Shown here: in pieces, positions 27,408-32,561 of the stretch | How the letters are laid out: each line of letters starts with the position of its first letter | How positions within the stretch are numbered: position 1 is the first letter of the stretch | Source: an uncultured Actinomycetes bacterium | GTDB lineage: Bacteria > Actinomycetota > Actinomycetes > Nanopelagicales > Nanopelagicaceae | DNA: 32,561 nucleotides | NCBI GenBank assembly: GCA_903825015.1 | Contig: CAIJYZ010000042.1 | Coordinates: 1-32,561 of the forward strand | Direction of reading: 5' to 3' | Program-made: the position numbers and the translations under genes | The notes under the pieces: generated by a model | Databases searched by the model: none | What the model saw: the letters and a program-made list of their open reading frames with translations, nothing else | Told to the model about the DNA's origin: nothing

Positions 27408-29279
27408 ATGTCTCAACATGCGGCTTGGATGACTCACAGATCGATGACAGCTGATCCTTCAGTTAAAGCACAGAAGTTAAAGCCTGGAACGGTCAAACGG
27501 ATCTTTACTTTTGCAAAGCCGTATCGATTAAGTATCTGGATTTTTCTATTTACAGTTGTAGTAGATGCTGTGTTAATCGTTGCAACTCCACTTCTGTTAC
27601 GTCAACTCATCGATAAAGGTGTCATTCCAAAGGATGGCGCACTTGTCACAAAACTTGCCATCTATGTTGGGTTACTAGCAATTGCAGATGCTGGCATGAG
27701 CTTGTTGGGTCGTTACTACTCCTCTCGTATTGGCGAAGGATTAATTTATGATCTTCGTTCTCTAGTTTTTGGCCATGTTCAAAAGCAGTCCATCGCATTC
27801 TTTACTCGAACTCAGACTGGCGCACTTATTTCTCGAATTAACTCCGATGTTATGGGCGCGCAACAGGCTTTTACTGCAACACTTTCTGGCCTTGTCAGCA
27901 ATGTTGTAAGTCTTGTTCTCGTTGGTGCCACGATGTTGATTTTGTCTTGGCAGATTACTATCTTCTCTCTTTTACTTTTGCCGGCATTTCTGATTCCAAC
28001 TAAGTGGGTCGGCCGCAAACTTCAAGCTTTAACCCGCGACTCCTTCAACACCAACGCTGAGATGTCGAGCACCATGACCGAGCGTTTTAATGTTTCAGGT
28101 GCCATGTTGGTTGCCCTGTACGGTCAACCTGCTCGCGAACGCGAATACTTCAGATCTAGAGCACGAAGAGTTGCAGACATTGGAATCAAAATGGCTATGC
28201 TCAATCGGCTCTTCTTTATCGCTTTAACAAGCGTTGCAGCGATCGCCACTGCCTTTGCATATGGAATCGGTGGACATTTAGCAATCAGTGGTGGAGTCAC
28301 GGTCGGAACTTTGCTTGCAATCACGGCGCTATTGGCACGCCTATATGGTCCCTTGACGGCGCTTTCAAATGTTCGTATCGATGTTATGACTTCATTGGTT
28401 TCATTTGAAAGAGTTTTTGAAGTCTTAGATCTAGAGCCTATGGTTAAGAATCGTCCTAACGCCATTGAACTAAAGACAACACATCCGACAATTGAATTTA
28501 GAAATGTTAGCTTCTCTTATCCGCGCGCAGAGGAAATCTCTCTTGCTTCACTTGAATCTGCAGCAAAGCCTGAAACAGTGCAAAGTGGTGAAATCCTTCA
28601 TGGGCTTTCATTTACGGCACCAGCCGGAACACTTACTGCACTTGTAGGTCCATCAGGTGCGGGTAAAACTACGATAAGCGCCCTATTGCCAAGACTCTAT
28701 GACGTAACATCTGGTTCAATAGAAATTGATGGAAAAGACATTCGTGACTTAACTCTTGAGACATTGCGCGGTGCAATCGGTGTCGTAATGCAGGACGCAC
28801 ATTTATTCCATGAAACAATCGCTGAAAATCTTCGTTATGCAAAAATCGACGCTACTGAAGATGAAATGCGTGCAGCATGCGAGTCTGCACAAATATGGAA
28901 ACTCATTGAGTCTCTTCCAAATGGATTAGACACGATGGTGGGGGAGCGAGGACACCGGTTATCAGGCGGTGAGAAGCAACGGCTAGCCATTGCGCGGTTG
29001 TTGCTTAAAGCCCCTTCAGTAGTAATTTTAGATGAAGCGACTGCTCATTTGGATTCAGAAAATGAAGCCCTCGTTCAGGCAGCACTGCAAAGTGCACTGA
29101 AGGGCCGAACAAGTATTGTCATAGCACATCGCCTCAGCACTGTTCGAGAAGCTGATCAAATTCTTGTACTTGAAAAAGGTGTGATCGTGGAACGAGGAAC
29201 GCACGATCAACTTGTCATACGCGCGGGTCTATACGCCGACTTATACAACCGGCAGGATTTAACGGGGGCGACGAATTAA
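27408..29279 (+). CDS. ABC exporter, fused permease and ATPase
   Basis: A 623-residue half-transporter with six predicted membrane helices (roughly residues 42-320) followed by an ATPase domain: Walker A GPSGAGKT (414-421), signature LSGGEKQ (518-524), Walker B VVILDEA (538-544) with catalytic E543, and switch H574 (VIAHRLS). All catalytic residues are present, so a homodimer is possible; no partner half is adjacent. An insertion of about 20 residues (near 374-395) lies between the first beta strand and Walker A of the ATPase. The substrate is not identifiable. It sits 24 nt after sufT with AAGG (27397-27400) before ATG 27408, so it may be read from the suf promoter. The last 21 bases overlap the opposing SURF1 gene. 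Confidence 0.93.
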   Translation: MSQHAAWMTHRSMTADPSVKAQKLKPGTVKRIFTFAKPYRLSIWIFLFTVVVDAVLIVATPLLLRQLIDKGVIPKDGALVTKLAIYVGLLAIADAGMSLLGRYYSSRIGEGLIYDLRSLVFGHVQKQSIAFFTRTQTGALISRINSDVMGAQQAFTATLSGLVSNVVSLVLVGATMLILSWQITIFSLLLLPAFLIPTKWVGRKLQALTRDSFNTNAEMSSTMTERFNVSGAMLVALYGQPAREREYFRSRARRVADIGIKMAMLNRLFFIALTSVAAIATAFAYGIGGHLAISGGVTVGTLLAITALLARLYGPLTALSNVRIDVMTSLVSFERVFEVLDLEPMVKNRPNAIELKTTHPTIEFRNVSFSYPRAEEISLASLESAAKPETVQSGEILHGLSFTAPAGTLTALVGPSGAGKTTISALLPRLYDVTSGSIEIDGKDIRDLTLETLRGAIGVVMQDAHLFHETIAENLRYAKIDATEDEMRAACESAQIWKLIESLPNGLDTMVGERGHRLSGGEKQRLAIARLLLKAPSVVILDEATAHLDSENEALVQAALQSALKGRTSIVIAHRLSTVREADQILVLEKGVIVERGTHDQLVIRAGLYADLYNRQDLTGATN

Positions 29280-29951
29280 TATTCGTCCATAGACAACAAG
29301 TCCAGCGAAAAAGAGCCACTGCAATGCATATGCCATATGCGGACCATCACTTAGTTCTGGCAGTTGCGCCGTGACAGCTGGAGTGAGCGAAGGATCCGAT
29401 CCACTCAATAAATCAATGTAATAGTCTTCGGTATTGAGTCGGGATTGTGCATCTAGTTTTGAAATTAATCCCGAGCCATTTGCCGGAAGTGCAAAAAATG
29501 AGCCTCGCGGTAGCGATGAATCAAGTCGAACTCTGCCATTAATAGTTACTACACCTTCGGGAACCTTCCTAATTACAGGCTGTGTCGTAGCATTTGCACC
29601 AGCTTTAACCCACCCTCGATCGACCCAAAACTTCTTTTGGTTTTCATCCTTAAAGAGTGTCAAGACTTCAAAACCATAGACACCTTCAGAGTATCTATTT
29701 CTAAGGAGAATCTGTTGTGTTGGATCAAATTTGCCCAAGATGCTCACAGTTCGCCACTCTGCAGCAAGCGGGGTGATTGCCGCAGAACTAGGAATTTCGG
29801 AAAGAGCTATGCGCTTTTCAATCATTGAATTGCGAGCATGCCTATCAACGCCTCGATGGTATTGCCATTGCGCTGCAACTAAACATAAGAAAATTAAAGC
29901 AAGTGCTACCAGTGATTTGAGATATGCATAGGGTTCTCGAACTTTGCTCAT
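29259..29951 (-). CDS. SURF1 family cytochrome oxidase assembly protein
   Basis: SURF1 proteins help insert heme a into subunit I of aa3 cytochrome c oxidase. The 230-residue protein has the classic layout: an N-terminal membrane helix (about 11-28) ending in LVAAQWQYHRG, an external domain with LLRNRYSEGVYGFEVLT and FWVDRGWV, then a C-terminal helix beginning with GPHMAYALQWLFFAGL. It agrees with the presence of ctaA in the window. ATG 29951 is 3 nt after the DUF3099 stop, so the two form an operon. The stop at 29259-29261 lies inside the end of the opposing ABC exporter gene, an overlap of 21 bases. Confidence 0.92.
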   Translation of the reverse strand: MSKVREPYAYLKSLVALALIFLCLVAAQWQYHRGVDRHARNSMIEKRIALSEIPSSAAITPLAAEWRTVSILGKFDPTQQILLRNRYSEGVYGFEVLTLFKDENQKKFWVDRGWVKAGANATTQPVIRKVPEGVVTINGRVRLDSSLPRGSFFALPANGSGLISKLDAQSRLNTEDYYIDLLSGSDPSLTPAVTAQLPELSDGPHMAYALQWLFFAGLVVYGRILIRRPR

Positions 29952-29954
29952 AAT

Positions 29955-30227
29955 TTAATCGAGAGATAAAGGTTTTTCTTGGATGATCTGATTGTTATTT
30001 GTCATCGTTTCCCGACCGGCATTTGCAATTACAACGGCAAAATACGGAAGTCCAGCGGCTCCGGCGAGTGCGATCCACCTAAAGGGGCTCGGCAAAAGTA
30101 CGGTCAAAATAAAGCAGAGAGTTCGGATCATCATCGAGATGAAATATCTCTTTTGGCGACCTGCCTGATCATTAGTTAGGGCTAAAGGTGCATTGGTTAT
30201 ATCGAATACTTTCTTTTCTTTAGCCAT
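29955..30227 (-). CDS. DUF3099 small membrane protein
   Basis: A 90-residue protein matching DUF3099, an uncharacterised actinobacterial family. The family pattern is visible as QKRYFISMMIRTLCFI followed by two hydrophobic segments (about 32-48 and 50-68) separated by a Pro/Trp turn (PSPFRW), then VIANAGRE. The N-terminus (MAKEKKVFDITNAPLALTND) is hydrophilic and likely cytoplasmic. It is first in a two-gene unit with SURF1 and divergent from fabG; this neighbourhood is common in actinobacteria as far as I recall. A role in respiration or envelope assembly is only a guess from context. Confidence 0.85.
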   Translation of the reverse strand: MAKEKKVFDITNAPLALTNDQAGRQKRYFISMMIRTLCFILTVLLPSPFRWIALAGAAGLPYFAVVIANAGRETMTNNNQIIQEKPLSLD

Positions 30228-30233
30228 GTATCA

Positions 30234-30239
30234 AGAGTA
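30234..30239 (-). promoter_or_regulatory. Candidate -10 element of a leaderless DUF3099 promoter
   Basis: TACTCT on the - strand ends 6 nt before the DUF3099 ATG (intervening TGATAC), fitting TANNNT with a start at the ATG. No Shine-Dalgarno is seen. A short inverted repeat GCGC-ACTGAT-GCGC (30247-30260) lies just upstream, between this and the fabG promoter. Confidence 0.4.
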
Positions 30240-30265
30240 GTGCTCGGCGCACTGATGCGCTTCTT

Positions 30266-30293
30266 TTGAATACCTCACGGTAACTAGTAAGTT
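30266..30293 (+). promoter_or_regulatory. Candidate fabG promoter (-35 and -10), leaderless
   Basis: TTGAAT (30266-30271) and TAAGTT (30288-30293) are separated by 16 nt, and the -10 ends 6 nt before ATG 30300. This is the best-formed of the four leaderless-type promoters because a -35 is also visible. Inference from consensus only. Confidence 0.5.
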
Positions 30294-30299
30294 TTGGGC

Positions 30300-31004
30300 A
30301 TGAGTTCTTTGGCCTTAGTCACTGGCGGAAACCGCGGAATTGGATTAGCAATCGCACATTCTCTGGCTAAGGCCGGTCACGATGTTGTTGTGACTTATCG
30401 CAGCGGCCCAGCCCCCACTGGATTTAAGGCCGTGGTGATGGATGTAACTAGTACTGAGAGCGTCGATAAAGCCTTCAATGAGATTGAAGAACAATGGGGA
30501 ATACCTGAAATTATTGTGGCCAATGCTGGAATCACCAAAGATGGCCTAGTAATGCGAATGAGTGATGAAGATTTTGAATCAGTCATTGATGCGAATTTAA
30601 CCGGTGCATTTCGTGTCGCACGTCGCGCAACTAAAGGTTTACTCAAGTTAAAAAGAGGTCGGTTAATTTTCGTGGGTTCAGTTGTAGGTGCTCTAGGTTC
30701 GGCGGGACAAGTTAACTACTCATCCTCAAAATCTGGCCTTGTTGGAATGGCTCGTTCATTTGCCCGTGAGATTGGAAGCAGGGGAATCACAGCAAATGTC
30801 ATCGCCCCTGGTTTTGTTGAAACCGATATGACAGCAACCCTTGATGAAAAACGCCGCAATGAAATCGCTGGCTCGATTCCATTGGGACGTTTTTGTTCGG
30901 CGGAGGAAATCGCAGATGTAGTAAGTTTTATTGCATCTCCACAAGCAAGCTATATCTCTGGTGCTCTCATTCCAGTTGATGGCGGATTAGGAATGGGTCA
31001 CTGA
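30300..31004 (+). CDS. fabG: 3-oxoacyl-ACP reductase, FabG/MabA type
   Basis: FabG reduces beta-ketoacyl-ACP with NADPH in type II fatty acid synthesis. The 234-residue short-chain dehydrogenase has GGNRGIG (9-15), ANAGIT (74-79), N99, S127, Y140 and K144 (YSSSK), and the PGFVETDM segment. The catalytic tetrad is complete. The frame extends to a TTG at 30294, but ATG 30300 fits the family start and the promoter spacing. It lies one base before the enoyl reductase gene, giving the mabA-inhA type pair of actinobacteria. Without the pair, FabG would be hard to tell from other SDRs; with it the call is firm. Confidence 0.93.
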   Translation: MSSLALVTGGNRGIGLAIAHSLAKAGHDVVVTYRSGPAPTGFKAVVMDVTSTESVDKAFNEIEEQWGIPEIIVANAGITKDGLVMRMSDEDFESVIDANLTGAFRVARRATKGLLKLKRGRLIFVGSVVGALGSAGQVNYSSSKSGLVGMARSFAREIGSRGITANVIAPGFVETDMTATLDEKRRNEIAGSIPLGRFCSAEEIADVVSFIASPQASYISGALIPVDGGLGMGH

Positions 31005-31005
31005 A

Positions 31006-31776
31006 ATGGGTCTACTTGACGGGAAAAAGATTCTTGTAACTGGAGTATTGACTGATGGATCGATTGCATTTCATATTGCACGCCTTGCGCAAGAACAGGG
31101 AGCGCAAGTTGTTCTCTCATCTTTTGGTCGCGCGCTTTCATTGACTACCCGAATTGCTGGACGACTTCCACAGGCCGCTCCCATCATTGAACTCGATGTT
31201 ACAAATGCAGCAGACCTTGAAGCACTTGAATCACGCGTCCGTGAACATTTCCCCGACGGTTTAGATGGTGTAGTTCATTCAATTGGTTTTGCGCCAGAGG
31301 CAGCACTTGGCGGTAATTTTCTCAATACTTCATGGGAAGATGTTGCAACTGCGATGCACGTATCTGCATATTCCCTTAAAGGGCTAACGATGGCTGCGCG
31401 TCCACTATTTAATGGTGGGGGATCAGTTGTTGGCCTTGATTTTGATGCATCCGTTGCCTGGCCAAAATATGACTGGATGGGCGTTGCAAAAGCAGCCCTT
31501 GAAGCAACCTCGCGTTATTTAGCCCGTGATTTAGGTCCTGAAAATATCCGCATCAACTTAGTTGCAGCTGGCCCGATTCGTACGATCGCTGCAAAATCGA
31601 TTCCAGGTTTTGAAGAGTTTGAACATGTGTGGAATGAGCGCTCTGCTCTGACCTGGGATGTGAACGACCCGGTACCTGCTGCTCAGGCCGCCGTTGCCTT
31701 ACTTTCAGATTGGTTCCCAAAGACCACCGCCGAGATCATCCATGTTGATGGTGGCGTTCATGCCATGGGTGCCTAA
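31006..31776 (+). CDS. fabI: Enoyl-ACP reductase, InhA type
   Basis: FabI/InhA reduces enoyl-ACP with NADH, the last step of fatty acid elongation. The 256-residue protein has the variant NADH loop VTGVLTDGSIAFHIA (11-25), HSIGFAP (91-97) with S92 in the position of InhA S94, the catalytic pair Y155 and K162 (YDWMGVAK), and VAAGPIRT (186-193) followed by a flexible substrate loop. The F at 146 (GLDFDAS) corresponds to InhA F149. It resembles mycobacterial InhA more than E. coli FabI. ATG 31006 follows the fabG stop by one base. No clear terminator follows; the 210-nt infC leader starts here. Confidence 0.94.
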   Translation: MGLLDGKKILVTGVLTDGSIAFHIARLAQEQGAQVVLSSFGRALSLTTRIAGRLPQAAPIIELDVTNAADLEALESRVREHFPDGLDGVVHSIGFAPEAALGGNFLNTSWEDVATAMHVSAYSLKGLTMAARPLFNGGGSVVGLDFDASVAWPKYDWMGVAKAALEATSRYLARDLGPENIRINLVAAGPIRTIAAKSIPGFEEFEHVWNERSALTWDVNDPVPAAQAAVALLSDWFPKTTAEIIHVDGGVHAMGA

Positions 31777-31805
31777 GCGCTCAATTTCACCTTTTTCGCC
31801 CTTAA

Positions 31806-31860
31806 CGGTAACCTTTGCCCCAGACCAGTGGCTTAACAACCACTGCAAGAGGAGTTACCG
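31806..31860 (+). ncRNA. Structured RNA element in the infC leader
   Basis: The 210-nt spacer between fabI and infC (31777-31986) holds nested inverted repeats. CGGTAAC (31806-31812) pairs perfectly with GTTACCG (31854-31860), enclosing a second perfect hairpin CAGTGG (31826-31831) / CCACTG (31840-31845) with the loop CTTAACAA. A further 8-bp palindrome CACTAGTG lies at 31877-31884. I do not recognise a known riboswitch class. It could be a leader controlling infC or a processed 3' element of fabI. No protein-coding gene is supported in this spacer. Confidence 0.5.
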
Positions 31861-31902
31861 CTCCCACCTTCATCGCCACTAGTGCGAGCTGGTATGTCGG
31901 AT

Positions 31903-31980
31903 AAGAGATTTATTTCTCTTTTTCCTTGCGGTTTTCTTTTGCAGCGCTGTTAAACCAAAGCGTTAGACAAAGCCGAAGGA
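31903..31980 (+). promoter_or_regulatory. Possible attenuator hairpin and Shine-Dalgarno-masking stem of infC
   Basis: AAGAGA (31903-31908) pairs with TCTCTT (31915-31920) around TTTATT, followed by a T run, a weak terminator shape. Directly downstream TCCTT-g-CGG (31923-31931) can pair with CCGAAGGA (31973-31980, one bulged G), which would bury the infC Shine-Dalgarno GAAGGAG (31975-31981). Either could control infC expression. The pairings are read by eye; their stability was not computed. Confidence 0.4.
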
Positions 31981-31986
31981 GCACAA

Positions 31987-32561
31987 ATCACAACTGACCC
32001 GCGCATCAATGATCGTATTCGCACACCAGAAATTCGTTTGATCGGTTACACCGGTGAACAAGTTGGAGTTGTCGATATCGATACCGCGCTCAAAATGGCA
32101 GATGAAGTTGGTCTCGACTTAGTCGAAATCGCGCCAGATGCTAATCCTCCCGTTTGCAAAATAATGGACTTCGGTAAATATAAATACGAAGTTGCACAAA
32201 AAGCACGGGAAGCGCGACAGAACCAGACCCACATTGTGGTGAAGGAAGTGCGGTTGACACCAAAGATCGAAACTCATGACTACGAAACAAAACGTAGCCA
32301 GGTTGAGAAATTTCTTAAAGGTGGAGACAAGGTGAAGGTGACGATGAAGTTTCGTGGCCGCGAACAAACGCGACCTGAGATGGGCTACAAACTCTTGCAA
32401 CGTCTTGCAGAAGATGTAAAAGAGTTTGCCTTTGTTGAGTTCGCTCCCAAGCAAGAGGGACGAAATATGACAATGGTTCTAGGTCCAACAAAGAAGAAGA
32501 CAGAAGCAGTAGCTGAAGCAAAAGCAGCGCGTAAGGCAAAGGCCGATGCCGCAGCAGAGAC
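31987..32561 (+). CDS. infC: Translation initiation factor IF-3, 3' end missing, ATC start
   Basis: IF-3 binds the 30S subunit, prevents early 50S joining and checks the start codon-initiator tRNA match. The visible 191 codons cover the N-domain ([15 protein letters not shown], then [20 protein letters not shown]) and the C-domain ([20 protein letters not shown], then [14 protein letters not shown]), and a Lys/Ala-rich tail that runs off the window. Between the in-frame stop at 31951 and the conserved RINDR block there is no ATG, GTG or TTG. ATC 31987 lies 5 nt after the Shine-Dalgarno GAAGGAG (31975-31981), giving [10 protein letters not shown]. Rare start codons (AUU, AUC, AUA) are a known autoregulation device of infC. 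The frame is otherwise uninterrupted, so a frameshift is unlikely. Confidence 0.92.
   Translation, partial: MTTDPRINDRIRTPEIRLIGYTGEQVGVVDIDTALKMADEVGLDLVEIAPDANPPVCKIMDFGKYKYEVAQKAREARQNQTHIVVKEVRLTPKIETHDYETKRSQVEKFLKGGDKVKVTMKFRGREQTRPEMGYKLLQRLAEDVKEFAFVEFAPKQEGRNMTMVLGPTKKKTEAVAEAKAARKAKADAAAE

Noticed and set aside
31694-31882. Small open frame spanning the fabI end and infC leader
   Set aside because: Most of it overlaps fabI in another frame and the rest falls in the structured leader; no conserved features.
31951-32010. Frameshift or pseudogene at the 5' end of infC, because no standard start exists
   Set aside because: The frame is intact, a good Shine-Dalgarno precedes ATC, and rare starts are established for infC.

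Overview
The window is a gene-dense stretch of chromosomal core from a low-to-moderate GC actinobacterium. The markers are RbpA, WhiA, a suf operon with a DtxR-independent SufR repressor, an InhA-type enoyl reductase, DUF3099, and an rpsA tail of the kind seen in mycobacteria and streptomycetes. The modest GC, very short spacers and many start/stop overlaps suggest a streamlined lineage such as the freshwater acI group (Nanopelagicales, e.g. Planktophila-like). That placement is an inference from gene content and compaction, not a database match. Gene order broadly resembles, from memory, the equivalent region of Streptomyces.

Layout, left to right. (1) Positions 1-8946: the 3' end of rpsA and its terminator, then coaE, uvrB, uvrA, uvrC and an unassigned APH-fold kinase, all on the + strand. 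(2) 8951-11738: the conserved trio rapZ, yvcK, whiA. (3) 11796-14850: a structured leader followed by gap, pgk, tpiA (lower glycolysis). (4) 14872-15521: secG and rbpA. (5) 15518-21053, - strand: ctaA, tkt, tal, pgi, transcribed from 21053 downwards and meeting rbpA tail to tail. (6) 21102-27383: an operator region and sufR-sufB-sufD-Rieske ferredoxin-sufC-sufS-sufU-sufT, a complete SUF Fe-S cluster assembly operon. (7) 27408-29279: an ABC exporter. (8) 29259-30227, - strand: DUF3099 and SURF1. (9) 30266-31776: fabG and an InhA-like enoyl-ACP reductase. (10) 31777-32561: a structured leader and infC, which runs off the end of the window.

The genes form functional blocks: nucleotide excision repair (UvrABC), glycolysis plus the non-oxidative pentose phosphate branch (gap-pgk-tpiA, tkt-tal-pgi), Fe-S biogenesis (suf), cytochrome oxidase maturation (ctaA, SURF1), type II fatty acid synthesis (fabG, fabI) and translation/transcription (rpsA, infC, rbpA). 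I see no insertion sequence, phage, CRISPR array, tRNA or rRNA gene, and no recognisable defence system.

The signals most worth checking are regulatory. infC has no ATG, GTG or TTG start but an ATC behind a good Shine-Dalgarno, with a folded leader. Four genes share a TANNNT hexamer exactly 6 nt before ATG, as expected for leaderless mRNAs. The sufR promoter carries two overlapping perfect inverted repeats. An AT-rich kinase gene of unknown substrate sits between uvrC and rapZ.
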